61,227 bases of DNA from NCBI GenBank assembly GCA_937894065.1, contig CALCST010000012.1, positions 1 to 61,227 of the forward strand. Reading direction: 5' to 3'. Under the pieces are notes generated by a model. It was not told the DNA's origin. It was given only the letters and a program-made list of their open reading frames with translations, and searched no databases. The first letter of the stretch is position 1; every line of letters begins with the position of its first letter. Source of the stretch: an uncultured Parabacteroides sp. GTDB taxonomy: Bacteria; Bacteroidota; Bacteroidia; Bacteroidales; Tannerellaceae. Below are positions 6,815-16,318 of the stretch, one piece after another. The position numbers were made by a program, and so were the translations under genes.

Positions 6815-9355
6815 TTATCTCTTGATAAATTTAGTAGTCACTGTTTTTCCATCTTTTGTTCTGACACTAATGATATAAATACCGTCATTTATATAACCGG
6901 TTTCCAAAGTCTGGTTGGCAGACATATTCTCTGAAGTCAGATTTTTATTGTAAATTCTGTTTCCTGATATATTGTATATATCAATTGATTCAGTCTGTTC
7001 CGGAAGAATTATATTTACAGAATTACTGTTAACACTGACTATCTTGATTCCGTCTGTATTGGTTGCGATAGTTTCCAAGCCTGTAGGATTTTCTGAAACA
7101 GTGAATGGAAGTCCGTTAGAAATCTGGGTGTATTTATTATCAATTATTCTAAAGAGAGCAACAAAATATTTTCCAGTTTCAACCATAGGATTTAAAGTCA
7201 TAGTGAATTTATATGGCTGATTCTCTTTTTCAATAAATACTTCAGTTTTATGTATGTTTTGTGAAGAACTTTCAGATTCTGAGAAAACTGCTGCATAAAT
7301 ATTTTCGTTGAAAATGTTTCCTTCTCCATCAAGAGTTATGTCAGCATTAATTGTCAAATCTTCATTTACTCCTACAATTGACTTTTCGAGAGATAAATTA
7401 GAGAGTTTTATATTGTCACAAATTTTACCTTCTTTTATAACTACAGGGATAAGTTCGCCAATCAGGCAAAGTGTATTTCTGTATGAAACAAATGGAGCAA
7501 TATAATAGTTTCCAGTAGGAATATCTACCTTACTGTCGGATTTACGGAAATCCATTTCCATTTTTGCGTTAAGATTTATTTCCTGATTTTCTGTGTTAGC
7601 AGGAATCAAGAATTGAGTCTGTGTAAGTACAGATAATAGTTGAGGTGTTGCATCGTTGCTAAGCAATAATATTCCTCCCATACCGTAATATTCAGAATCA
7701 TTGTCGCTGTTGGAAAGACTCAATTTGAATTTACCGGTCATGCCAGAGTAAAGGCTTGTTGTTGCTTCTAATTCTCCATGTATATTTTTTAAGTCAAGAT
7801 TACCTGAGAATGGAGTTAGCGTACAAACATCATTTTTTACTGAAACATTATATTCAATGACGCTACCGACATTTCCTCTTACCTTGCTGTAGTCTTTTTC
7901 TCGGACATCTTTTGTCGCTATATATAGTTTATAGTTACCATCTTCTGCTTCAGAAGGTATTTTAATGTCAGTGAAATCTATTTTGCTAAAGCCATAGTTG
8001 GTTTCTATTGCTTCATCAATAGATTCTTCATATAGTACATGTTTTTCTCTTGCTTGATTTTCCAAGATAACAGAAATGAAACCTTTGTTGAAAACAGAAG
8101 TAAGGTTGAAGAGATTGGTAAGAGTGATATTGAATGATTCATTTTTTGCAACAGACTTCTTATCTATTTCCATTTCCTCAAGAGCGAAGAAAGAGAAATA
8201 GAAATCACTTACAGTTTCCGGCTGAATACCGATAACCATACTTTGATAGTTGGTGAAACCGCCTCCGTTTCCGCTACCACCACCTATACCTGTTGATGTA
8301 GGATCTAATGAAGATATATTAAAATATCCATTATTATAACCATCCCATCCCCAGTTTACATGGACCATGTCATCTTTGTCATATCCATCAATAACAAATG
8401 CATGGCCTACTTCTGAAGATGAACCGCTGTAAAAAACAGGTCTTTTACTGTTAAGTTCTGTTTTCAACATTTCCATCCATTCAGATGTATTGAAGTAATT
8501 TCTTGAAACATATCCAAGGTTTTTGTTGTAGCCGAAAAAATTAATCAAAGCTTTTGGAACATTACTTGAATAAGCTCCTGACTCCAAAGGTGAATAATCC
8601 ATCTCTACGCCAACACCGCAAGCATACATGAGTTCCGCTACAGCTTTTGCTTGAGTTTCGTTGTATTCTACTTTACTGTATTGTGGAAGCATATTCTTCC
8701 AGTCGAAAGTTATTGATTGGAAATCTAAACTGTATTTTGTTCCTGATTCTGTTGTGTATGAATGAGAGCCAGTACCTTTTGTTGGGTATTCATGGTATTT
8801 TAAAATCATTGCCATAGCTGTTGCTACGCATCCTGTTACGGAAGTTTTTCCGTCTATTACCGGACACATATTGTTGTATGGACTTGACTGGTCCCAGTTT
8901 ATCTCGCCCAACAAAGGTGATACTTCAGTTGCAAATGAACTAGAAGATGAAGATTTTGTTGAACTTAAAATATTTGTTGAGTTATCAAGATTATTGTAAT
9001 ACAGATAATAAGCAGAAAGAAAATTTTGGATATTTGAAGGAATGTTTTCTGTATGAAAAGGAGAATTGAGTGAATAACCAAGAATTGGCTTCATTCTGTC
9101 GTCAGCTGAAACTATTACGAAAGAGTTGTTATTGTTATTGAAAACGTAAAAGGCTTCATCTGAACTACGAAGAGAATTGTTCTCCGTCAGTTCGCTAGAA
9201 ACAGCTACTAATTTAATGTCAGTACTTGATTTCAGCCCTCCTTCTTTATCGAAAAAGTTTTGAGCAACATCTAAAGCCTGTTCTTGTGTTAATTGTTTGG
9301 CCCATGTTGGCGAAGTGCATAATAGCAATAGGAAAAATGAAAAAAGTTTCCTCAT
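6815..9355 (-). CDS. C10 family (streptopain-like) cysteine protease with T9SS sorting domain
   Basis: A secreted 846-residue protease. Residues 1-19 are a signal peptide (cleavage after PTWA). Residues 21-110 resemble the Spi/propeptide inhibitor domain that keeps C10 enzymes latent (QLTQEQALDVAQNFF, FVIVSADDRMKPILGYS). The peptidase C10 domain spans about 150-375, with the nucleophile Cys176 in TSVTGCVATAMA, catalytic His318 in VGHAFVIDGY, and the conserved VNWGWDGYNNGYF block. Beta-rich domains follow (about 400-760), and the last 80 residues (IYNISGNRIYNKNL, DGIYIISVRTKDGKTV) form a T9SS type A sorting domain. Family members include Streptococcus SpeB, Porphyromonas and Prevotella proteases and B. 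fragilis bfp enzymes. All catalytic residues are present. It is monocistronic. Confidence 0.9.
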   Translation of the reverse strand: MRKLFSFFLLLLCTSPTWAKQLTQEQALDVAQNFFDKEGGLKSSTDIKLVAVSSELTENNSLRSSDEAFYVFNNNNNSFVIVSADDRMKPILGYSLNSPFHTENIPSNIQNFLSAYYLYYNNLDNSTNILSSTKSSSSSSFATEVSPLLGEINWDQSSPYNNMCPVIDGKTSVTGCVATAMAMILKYHEYPTKGTGSHSYTTESGTKYSLDFQSITFDWKNMLPQYSKVEYNETQAKAVAELMYACGVGVEMDYSPLESGAYSSNVPKALINFFGYNKNLGYVSRNYFNTSEWMEMLKTELNSKRPVFYSGSSSEVGHAFVIDGYDKDDMVHVNWGWDGYNNGYFNISSLDPTSTGIGGGSGNGGGFTNYQSMVIGIQPETVSDFYFSFFALEEMEIDKKSVAKNESFNITLTNLFNLTSVFNKGFISVILENQAREKHVLYEESIDEAIETNYGFSKIDFTDIKIPSEAEDGNYKLYIATKDVREKDYSKVRGNVGSVIEYNVSVKNDVCTLTPFSGNLDLKNIHGELEATTSLYSGMTGKFKLSLSNSDNDSEYYGMGGILLLSNDATPQLLSVLTQTQFLIPANTENQEINLNAKMEMDFRKSDSKVDIPTGNYYIAPFVSYRNTLCLIGELIPVVIKEGKICDNIKLSNLSLEKSIVGVNEDLTINADITLDGEGNIFNENIYAAVFSESESSSQNIHKTEVFIEKENQPYKFTMTLNPMVETGKYFVALFRIIDNKYTQISNGLPFTVSENPTGLETIATNTDGIKIVSVNSNSVNIILPEQTESIDIYNISGNRIYNKNLTSENMSANQTLETGYINDGIYIISVRTKDGKTVTTKFIKR

Positions 9356-9582
9356 AATTGATAATTTTTAGTTGATTAATTTAAAAACCATCCTAATTAG
9401 TTTAGGATTTATAAGTGAAAGTTGCAATATTATTAAAAAAATGGATAGTTAATTATATTACTTTGTTTTTTTAACAAAGAAAACAGATGTATTAAACACT
9501 GTTTATAATAAAACATTTGTATAAATTTCATGTTGAGTTTCAAAAAGAAAGGATTTATCACAGTTGATAAGGAAAAAAGAAG

Positions 9583-9590
9583 TAATTTTG
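9583..9590 (+). promoter_or_regulatory. -7 element upstream of gltX
   Basis: TAATTTTG matches TAnnTTTG and lies 33 bp before the gltX ATG. No convincing -33 TTTG is visible at the usual distance, so this is a partial promoter call. Confidence 0.4.
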
Positions 9591-9622
9591 TCGCGTTAAA
9601 AAAATAATAAATAATAATAATT

Positions 9623-11140
9623 ATGACAGAAAGAAAGGTTAGAGTTCGTTTTGCTCCGAGCCCTACAGGTGCTTTGCATATCGGAGGTGTTCGTACAGCC
9701 TTATACAATTATTTATTTGCCAAACAAAATGGCGGTGATTTGATTCTTCGTATTGAAGATACAGACTCTCAGCGATTTGTTCCTGGTGCAGAAGATTATA
9801 TCATTGAAGCGTTGACTTGGTTGGGTATTAAATTTGACGAAGGTGTAGGTTTCGGAGGAAATTACGGTCCTTATCGTCAGAGTGAACGCCGTGAGATTTA
9901 CAAGAAATATGTTGACCAGCTTTTGGCTGATGGTCATGCTTATATTGCATTTGATACACCAGCAGAGTTGGAAGAGAAAAGAAAAGAAATAGCAAATTTC
10001 CAATATGATGCATCTACACGTTTGCAGATGCGTAACTCATTGACTTTATCTGAGTCAGAAACTAAAGCTTTGATTGAGTCTGGTCATCAGTATGTTGTTC
10101 GTGTAAAGATTGAACCGAATGAAAATGTTGTTGTTAATGACATGATACGTGGTGAGGTTGTTATCAACTCATCAATATTGGATGACAAGGTTCTTTATAA
10201 ATCAGCAGACCAGCTACCTACATATCATTTGGCAAACATTGTTGACGACCATTTGATGGAAGTGACACATGTTATCCGTGGTGAAGAATGGTTGCCAAGT
10301 GCTCCTCTTCATGTTTTGCTTTACCGTTATTTCGGATGGGCTGAAACAATGCCGAAATTTGCACATTTGTCTTTGCTGCTTAAACCGGAAGGAAATGGTA
10401 AGTTAAGTAAACGTGATGGTGACCGTTTGGGATTCCCTGTGTTCCCATTGGAATGGCATGACCCTAAGACTGGCGATGTTTCATCAGGATACCGTGAGAG
10501 CGGTTATTTACCTGAGGCAGTTGTAAACTTCCTTGCATTGCTTGGCTGGAATCCTGGAAATGACCAGGAAGTAATGAGTATGGATGAGCTTATCAAATCT
10601 TTCAATCTTACACATTGCAGCAAGAGCGGCGCTAAGTTTGACTATGAAAAGGGTAAATGGTTCAACCACCAGTATATTCAGAAGAAGAGCAATGAAGAAA
10701 TCGCAGATTTGTTCATGCCAATTCTGAAAGAGCATGGAATAGAAGCAGACAAAGCATATGTTGTTAAAGTTGTTGGTATGATGAAAGACAGAGTAAGCTT
10801 CATCAAAGACCTTTGGGATGTATGTGCATTCTTCTTTGTTGCTCCTACAGAATATGATGAGAAGACACGCAAAAAACGTTGGAAAGAAGACAGTGCTGCT
10901 CAATTGACAGAGTTGATAGAAGTTTTGCGTGCTCACGAACCATTTGATATTGAAAGCACAGAGAATGAAGTGAAAGCATGGATTGAAAGCAAAGGCTATC
11001 ATCTTGGAAACATTATGAATGCTACTCGTCTGGCTTTGGTTGGTGAAGGTAAAGGTCCTCATATCTTTGATATCACAGAAGCTCTTGGTAAGGAAGAGTC
11101 AATCAAGAGAATCCAGAGAGCTATCCAGGTACTTGGATAA
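9623..11140 (+). CDS. gltX: Glutamyl-tRNA synthetase
   Basis: Charges tRNA-Glu with glutamate (505 aa, normal length), a class I synthetase. The HIGH signature is PSPTGALHIGGVRTALYNYLF (about residues 11-31) and the KMSKS-type loop is KLSKRDGD (about 257-264). RIEDTDSQRF and VIRGEEWLPSAPLH are standard GluRS/GlnRS blocks. The C-terminal anticodon-binding helical domain is complete. Nothing seen decides between a discriminating and a non-discriminating (Glu/Gln) enzyme. It is followed by waaA. Confidence 0.96.
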   Translation: MTERKVRVRFAPSPTGALHIGGVRTALYNYLFAKQNGGDLILRIEDTDSQRFVPGAEDYIIEALTWLGIKFDEGVGFGGNYGPYRQSERREIYKKYVDQLLADGHAYIAFDTPAELEEKRKEIANFQYDASTRLQMRNSLTLSESETKALIESGHQYVVRVKIEPNENVVVNDMIRGEVVINSSILDDKVLYKSADQLPTYHLANIVDDHLMEVTHVIRGEEWLPSAPLHVLLYRYFGWAETMPKFAHLSLLLKPEGNGKLSKRDGDRLGFPVFPLEWHDPKTGDVSSGYRESGYLPEAVVNFLALLGWNPGNDQEVMSMDELIKSFNLTHCSKSGAKFDYEKGKWFNHQYIQKKSNEEIADLFMPILKEHGIEADKAYVVKVVGMMKDRVSFIKDLWDVCAFFFVAPTEYDEKTRKKRWKEDSAAQLTELIEVLRAHEPFDIESTENEVKAWIESKGYHLGNIMNATRLALVGEGKGPHIFDITEALGKEESIKRIQRAIQVLG

Positions 11141-11290
11141 TTATATATATGTTGACAAGTGTGCAATTGGTATGTACATGAGTTGGCAATTATAAATAAA
11201 ATAAACGTAGAGACATGGAGACGTTGAGGTTTTTTGTTTGCCTTATCGTCTCTTGTCTCTCTTTTTTTAGAAACAAATAATACAAGTTGT

Positions 11291-12529
11291 ATGTATTCTT
11301 TCTTTATATATGTTTATTCTTTGTTAGTACGTTTTGCATCCTTGTTTAATAAGAAAGCTGCTTTGATGTGTGAAGGTCAATCTCAGACCTTTGATATATT
11401 AAGTAGGAAGATTAATCCCGGAGAAAAATATATATGGTTTCATGCTGCTTCTTTAGGAGAATTTGAACAAGGACGTCCGATAATCGAGAAGATAAAGGCA
11501 CAAAAGCCGGAGTATAAAATATTGCTTACATTTTTTTCTCCTTCCGGATATGAAGTAAGAAAGAACTATAACTTGGCTGATGTAATTTGTTATTTGCCTT
11601 TTGACACTCCGAATAATGTCAGGAAATTTATGGATTTAGCACAACCGTCAATGGCTATATTCATCAAATATGAATTTTGGGCAAATTATTTGAATACATT
11701 AAAACAAAGAAATATTCCGACATATATTATTTCTGCCATATTCCGTCCTGAGCAGATTTTCTTTAAATGGTATGGAATGTTTTACAGAAATGTTTTACGC
11801 TGTTTCAATCATTTATATGTTCAGGATAGAGAATCTGTAAAATTGTTGGAAAGTGTATCTGTAACAAATGTGACAGTAACCGGAGATACAAGATATGACA
11901 GGGTTTGGGATATATGCCAATCTGCCAAAAATATCCCGGAGATTGACGGTTTTGTTTACGATAACAAGGGCAATAAAATAAAAACATTGATAGCAGGCAG
12001 TTCATGGCCACAAGATGAAAATATATTTATTCCATATTTTAATGACTGTCCTGATATCAAACTGATTATTGCACCTCATGAGATACATACTTCCCATCTT
12101 GAAATGATAGAATCTCTTCTGAAAAGACCTTATATCCGCTTGTCGGAAGCGAAAGGTAAAAACTTGTCGGAATATGATTGTGTGATAATTGATTGTTTCG
12201 GTTTATTGTCATCAATATACCGATATGGAGAAATCGCATACATTGGCGGAGGTTTTGGTGCCGGTATTCATAATACGCTGGAAGCTGCTGTATATGGAAT
12301 TCCTGTTGTATTTGGGAAAAAGTATGGTAAGTTCAAGGAAGCTAAAGATTTGATAGCTGTTGGAGGCGGTTTCTCTATATCTGAATCTTCAGAATTCGAA
12401 AAGTTAATGAATAGATTTATATCAGATGAAGAATTTTTGTTGTCTTCAGGGAAAGCTTCTTTAAAATTGGTTGAATCAAATTTAGGTGTATCAGAAAAAA
12501 TAATGCATGATATATTTATTAAAGAGTAA
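11291..12529 (+). CDS. waaA: 3-deoxy-D-manno-octulosonic acid (Kdo) transferase
   Basis: Kdo transferase (412 aa), which adds Kdo to lipid IV-A at the cytoplasmic face of the inner membrane. The ATG at 11291 starts the family-typical N-terminus MYSFFIYVYSLLVRFASLF, a membrane anchor; the longer frame starting with TTG at 11234 is unlikely. Motifs are WFHAASLGEFEQ, KYEFWANYL, TGDTRYDRV, AGSSWPQDE, APHEIH and IGGGFGAGIHNTLEAAVYGIPVVFG, which together mark a GT30 enzyme. Gene synonym kdtA. With lpxK it gives two lipid A/core genes in this window. Confidence 0.94.
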   Translation: MYSFFIYVYSLLVRFASLFNKKAALMCEGQSQTFDILSRKINPGEKYIWFHAASLGEFEQGRPIIEKIKAQKPEYKILLTFFSPSGYEVRKNYNLADVICYLPFDTPNNVRKFMDLAQPSMAIFIKYEFWANYLNTLKQRNIPTYIISAIFRPEQIFFKWYGMFYRNVLRCFNHLYVQDRESVKLLESVSVTNVTVTGDTRYDRVWDICQSAKNIPEIDGFVYDNKGNKIKTLIAGSSWPQDENIFIPYFNDCPDIKLIIAPHEIHTSHLEMIESLLKRPYIRLSEAKGKNLSEYDCVIIDCFGLLSSIYRYGEIAYIGGGFGAGIHNTLEAAVYGIPVVFGKKYGKFKEAKDLIAVGGGFSISESSEFEKLMNRFISDEEFLLSSGKASLKLVESNLGVSEKIMHDIFIKE

Positions 12530-12559
12530 TATTTTTCCTGCAGTATTCTCTTTCTTGTT

Positions 12560-13129
12560 TTATAATTCTATATCATCACTTGATACAATCCCGTTTATTA
12601 TAGAATAGAATGTAAGTCCGGATACGGTTTTTATTCCTAATTTACTGGTTATGTTTTTTCGGTGAGAAAGAACCGTATTCAGACTTATATTTAAGTTATC
12701 TGCAATTTCTTTATTTGTATATCCTTTTACTATTTGCTGTAAAACATCTGTTTCTCTATTTGATAGGAATTTACTATTTTCAGAATCTGAGTTATTATTA
12801 AAACTTGATGCTAATATTGGCTGTAAAATATCAATAATAGATTCTATATTGGAATTTGTAGGTATAATATTACAATTTGATGTATGTTCATTATTTGAAC
12901 AGATAACAAATGTTTTATTCCTTTTCAACAAAAAATAGTCAATGTTTGATGAAAATATTTCGCTATTGGTGAAATAAAAATCAAAAGAGTCTGTGGTCTT
13001 GGAGAATTTATGAAAAGATTCGAATTGCTCAATAAAAAAGTGAGGGAAAAAATCGTTTAATATACTCTGTAGTCCTATTCTTTGGAAACAATCAGGTATG
13101 ATTATTGCTATTTGTTTGTTTTTAGTCAT
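12560..13129 (-). CDS. LuxR-type transcription regulator with degenerate receiver-like domain
   Basis: A 189-residue DNA-binding protein. The C-terminal HTH (about 122-185; LSNRETDVLQQIVKGYTNK, IADNLNISLNTVLSHRKNI) is a clear LuxR/GerE domain. The N-terminal 110 residues have a receiver-like alternation of strands and helices (IAIIIPDCFQRIGLQSIL at the start), but I see no phospho-acceptor Asp in an LLD.xMP context, so it may sense something other than phosphorylation. It lies directly downstream of the hemerythrin-like gene (9-bp gap), so the two are probably co-transcribed and functionally linked. It may control the sugar/cytochrome cluster upstream. Confidence 0.8.
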   Translation of the reverse strand: MTKNKQIAIIIPDCFQRIGLQSILNDFFPHFFIEQFESFHKFSKTTDSFDFYFTNSEIFSSNIDYFLLKRNKTFVICSNNEHTSNCNIIPTNSNIESIIDILQPILASSFNNNSDSENSKFLSNRETDVLQQIVKGYTNKEIADNLNISLNTVLSHRKNITSKLGIKTVSGLTFYSIINGIVSSDDIEL

Positions 13130-13138
13130 ATAAACAAA

Positions 13139-13849
13139 TTATTTACATAAATTCTCCATTGCAGATACAATTGGAGAAAGGATACGATATCTTATCCTGT
13201 TGTGCTGTTTTACATCTTTTTCAAGACTGTTGATTGCAAATATTACAGCATAACATAAGTTCTCATCATAATCTCCAGATATATGCTTTATCATAATGCT
13301 TTTTAAATCGGCAAGCAAAGCTTCAATTGAATCGTCATTAGCTTCTTCAGACTGAAGATAAAATCCTTTTTCAGAATCAATATGTCCGCTTTGTCTGATT
13401 TTGCCTGATAATTCAATGCAATATGGAAACCATCTTTCTTCATCATCCTGTATTCTGGCAATAAGTTCTTCTTTGAATGAAGAAAAGAAACGTCCGATAA
13501 TAGATATTGTCGGATTATCAGGTTTACTCATATGGATAAAAGAATCCAAATGACGTTCAATATTTGGAATTTGGTATTTTATGTAATAATGATTTGTCTT
13601 GTTCAGATAGTCAATAATCTGAGATGTATGAAAACTTCTGAGTTTGCTTTCTGGGAAATACTCTTCATTTAGGAAAGTGTTGATTACGGCAAGAAAGAAA
13701 TCCGTATCAATATTATAATCATTACAAATTTCATAGACTGATTTATCGCCTAATCCAAGACGAATTCCCAGTCTGTTTAATACTGGAATAAGTGAGGGGT
13801 GTTCTTCAACCACCTCACTCATTTGTATATTTGGGTATATTAGTGCCAT
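13139..13849 (-). CDS. Hemerythrin/RIC-like protein with degenerate metal ligands
   Basis: A 236-residue protein starting at MALIYPNIQMSEVVEEHPS (ATG at 13849; the longer frame runs into the upstream gene). Residues 5-70 resemble the ScdA_N/DUF542 domain of di-iron repair proteins. Residues 75-230 resemble a hemerythrin HHE bundle: NHYYIKYQIPNIERHL supplies two His, and QHNRIRYRILSP corresponds to the last ligand block. Two expected ligands look changed: the His of the L..HL..EE..LFP block reads Arg in LIARIQDDEERWFP, and the Glu of H...E..ILFP reads Arg. It may therefore not bind a normal di-iron centre and could act as a sensor for the downstream LuxR protein. The family call is fairly safe; the function is not. 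Confidence 0.7.
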   Translation of the reverse strand: MALIYPNIQMSEVVEEHPSLIPVLNRLGIRLGLGDKSVYEICNDYNIDTDFFLAVINTFLNEEYFPESKLRSFHTSQIIDYLNKTNHYYIKYQIPNIERHLDSFIHMSKPDNPTISIIGRFFSSFKEELIARIQDDEERWFPYCIELSGKIRQSGHIDSEKGFYLQSEEANDDSIEALLADLKSIMIKHISGDYDENLCYAVIFAINSLEKDVKQHNRIRYRILSPIVSAMENLCK

Positions 13850-13859
13850 ATATTGTATA

Positions 13860-14816
13860 TTATGCTTCTTCCCATTGTTTGCGTAACAAATCAACTGCAG
13901 TTGTAATTGCTGCAGCACGATCTGAACCCTGACAGCCACATTCAAAGCTTACATATTTATTATATCCGATAGCTTTTAAACCTTTGAAACCGTCAATGTA
14001 GTTATCAGCGTCGCCATCTTCACCAGGCATACTTCTTCTCTTTCTGCTGGCAACATGCACATGCTGCAAATATTTACCTGCAGAGATGAATGCACCCATA
14101 TCTGATGTTTCTTCCCAAGTCATGTGCCAGAAGTCACCCATACATCTAACACCAGGATTGTTGATATCTCTACACAATGAAGCTGCATCTGCTACTTGAC
14201 GAAGATAGAAACATTCTTTTCTGTTAAGTGGTTCAAATATTACAGATGTACCATGTTCTGCTGCGTAATTACCCATTTCATTGAATTGTTCGCACAAGAA
14301 GTCTCGTGTAGCCTGATCGTGTGGCATTACAGGTTTCTGTCCATTGAATGCAGGAACGATAATTACTCCCACAGAACCCAGCTCACCAGCAGCAGCAATG
14401 ATTTCTTTCATTGTATCCATGCACTGTTTTCTGATTTTTGGATCTGTTGAAATAATAAATCCTTTGAATCCAGCGCAGATAGCACTCAGTTTAATATTTC
14501 TTCCATTCAATGCTTTTTTGAATTCATCAACACGCTGAGCGAGATTTCCTCCACCAGGTTCTATACCTACAATTCCCAGCTTTTCCATGAAGTCAAGCTT
14601 TTCATTCAAGCTTTCACCCGGAGCAACACCTTCTTGCAATGATAGATTCAATGCAGCCGAAGAAGAATATGGTATTCCTTCAAATTTTGTTTGAGTATTA
14701 TTATTTTGCGCTGCTTGTTCTTGTTTGTTATTGCATGATGCAAAAACAGAACCGCCAGTAGCTAGAGCAGCACCTGAAATAGCTGTTTTTAGGAAATTTC
14801 TTCTATTGAGTTCCAT
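13860..14816 (-). CDS. Tat-exported sugar isomerase/epimerase (AP endonuclease 2-like TIM barrel)
   Basis: A 318-residue TIM-barrel protein of the xylose isomerase-like family. The N-terminus MELNRRNFLKTAISGAAL is a twin-arginine signal, and FASCN about 28 residues in looks like a lipobox, so it should be folded before export and anchored outside the cytoplasm. Likely metal ligands are in FEPLNRKE (Glu), GDFWHM (Asp/His), HVHVASRKR (His) and SFECGCQG (Glu), as in hydroxypyruvate isomerase and tagatose/psicose epimerases. It is 87 bp downstream of the Gfo/Idh oxidoreductase, which also has a Tat signal. This pairing is common for keto-sugar metabolism in Bacteroidetes. The substrate is unknown. 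Confidence 0.8.
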   Translation of the reverse strand: MELNRRNFLKTAISGAALATGGSVFASCNNKQEQAAQNNNTQTKFEGIPYSSSAALNLSLQEGVAPGESLNEKLDFMEKLGIVGIEPGGGNLAQRVDEFKKALNGRNIKLSAICAGFKGFIISTDPKIRKQCMDTMKEIIAAAGELGSVGVIIVPAFNGQKPVMPHDQATRDFLCEQFNEMGNYAAEHGTSVIFEPLNRKECFYLRQVADAASLCRDINNPGVRCMGDFWHMTWEETSDMGAFISAGKYLQHVHVASRKRRSMPGEDGDADNYIDGFKGLKAIGYNKYVSFECGCQGSDRAAAITTAVDLLRKQWEEA

Positions 14817-14903
14817 AGTGATAGAGTTATTAAATTTAAAGAGTTTTTATCCTCAAAATATATGTATGGGGATAAAAACTCTTTATTATGTTATAAGATT
14901 TAC

Positions 14904-16289
14904 TTATTTTTTATCGATAGGTTTACCTGGAACAGGAACAGTGAATGAGCTCATATCCATTTTACCCAAATTCAAATCTTTTGGAGTATAATCAAGTGGA
15001 GAAGCTGTCATTGCATCCCAAGTTGTTTCGCTACCAGTGTAAGCAGATTCACGTCCCATGATAGCAGCCATATTTGCTACAGCTGTTTCAGTTGCCTGCT
15101 GGATAGGTTTCTTGCTACGGATGCAGTTAATCCAGTTTACATGTTCCAATGTATATGGGTCAACTTGTTTGTATTTAGCTTTCTCAGCATCATGATCATA
15201 TTTCCAAACAACATTACCAGCCAAATCTTTGATTTCCATTGTAGCACTGTTCCATGAACCTTTAGTACCCTGGATAAATTCGCTTACGTTGTTTGCGCAA
15301 CCATCAATCTGACGGCACATACTATGCAAATGAATACCATTTTCCATAGTGAAGTCTACGCTGAAGTTATCATACTGGTCTCCAGTAAGACGACGCTGAC
15401 GAGAACCGAAACCAACAGCTTTCACAGGTTTCAAACCACTGAACCATGTAAATACGTCGATATTGTGAACGTGCTGTTCTACGATATGGTCACCAGACAA
15501 CCATTTCCAGTTAACCCAGTCTTTAATCATCCATTCGCAGTCGCTCCAGCCCTGCTGACGTTCGCGATACCACAACATACTCTGGTTCCAATAAACGATA
15601 CCGCCAGTGATTTCACCGATCATACCTTCCATAATTTTCTTGTATGATTCGATGTAGCTACGCTGGTGGTGACGCTGAGTACCAGTAACAACAGACAAAC
15701 CTTTAGCTTCTGCCTGTTTAGCTGTAGCCATGATTGTACGATAACCTGCTGGGTCTACACAGATAGGTTTTTCCAAGAATGAATGTTTACCTTTTTCAGT
15801 TGCATACTGGAAATGTATAGGACGGAAAACAGGAGGAGTTGCAATGATAACAACATCAACACCACTGTCAATTAACTGTTTGTAAGCTTCCAAACCAACA
15901 AAACGTTTGTCAGCAGGAATATCTATATTTTTTTCTTTCTTCAATTTGTCAGCCAAAGCATCAACTCTTTCCTGGAATGTGTCAGCAAGCGCTGTAATTG
16001 TTACACCATTTGCAGCATTAAGGAAGTTGAAAGCAGCACCTGAACCACGGCCACCACAACCGATTACACCAGCCTTAAGTTCCTGTCCGTCGCTTGCCAA
16101 ATCAGGCAATTCTGGAGCATAATAACTACCTGGTTCTTTCAAAGGTTTGTTAGCACTACTACCTTCTGCAGATCCGCCACCGCAAGATGTTAATACACTT
16201 GCTGTACCTGTACCCATAGCTCCAAGAGCTCCTGCCATTACTGAACTTTTCAGAAATGATCTTCTACTAATTCCGTTTTCTTTTTTCAT
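14904..16289 (-). CDS. Tat-exported Gfo/Idh/MocA family oxidoreductase
   Basis: A 461-residue NAD(P)-dependent sugar oxidoreductase. The N-terminus GISRRSFLKSSVMAGALG is a Tat signal, and LTSCGGG looks like a lipobox. The Rossmann fold begins at LKAGVIGCGGRGSGAAFNFL (about 72-91). The EKPI signature (FLEKPICVDPAG) supplies the catalytic Lys, and the C-terminal sheet domain includes HVHNIDVFTWFSGLKP. Exported relatives such as Zymomonas glucose-fructose oxidoreductase keep a tightly bound cofactor and must reoxidise it outside the cytoplasm. Here the next gene upstream (29-bp gap, same strand) encodes a membrane-anchored multiheme cytochrome, which suggests an electron outlet. That link is inference. 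Confidence 0.85.
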   Translation of the reverse strand: MKKENGISRRSFLKSSVMAGALGAMGTGTASVLTSCGGGSAEGSSANKPLKEPGSYYAPELPDLASDGQELKAGVIGCGGRGSGAAFNFLNAANGVTITALADTFQERVDALADKLKKEKNIDIPADKRFVGLEAYKQLIDSGVDVVIIATPPVFRPIHFQYATEKGKHSFLEKPICVDPAGYRTIMATAKQAEAKGLSVVTGTQRHHQRSYIESYKKIMEGMIGEITGGIVYWNQSMLWYRERQQGWSDCEWMIKDWVNWKWLSGDHIVEQHVHNIDVFTWFSGLKPVKAVGFGSRQRRLTGDQYDNFSVDFTMENGIHLHSMCRQIDGCANNVSEFIQGTKGSWNSATMEIKDLAGNVVWKYDHDAEKAKYKQVDPYTLEHVNWINCIRSKKPIQQATETAVANMAAIMGRESAYTGSETTWDAMTASPLDYTPKDLNLGKMDMSSFTVPVPGKPIDKK

Positions 16290-16318
16290 GATATAAATAT
16301 TAAAGCTTTCTGTATTGT

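Noticed and set aside
9356..9622. Regulatory RNA between the protease and gltX
   Set aside because: AT-rich with no strong hairpin or conserved motif beyond one -7 box.
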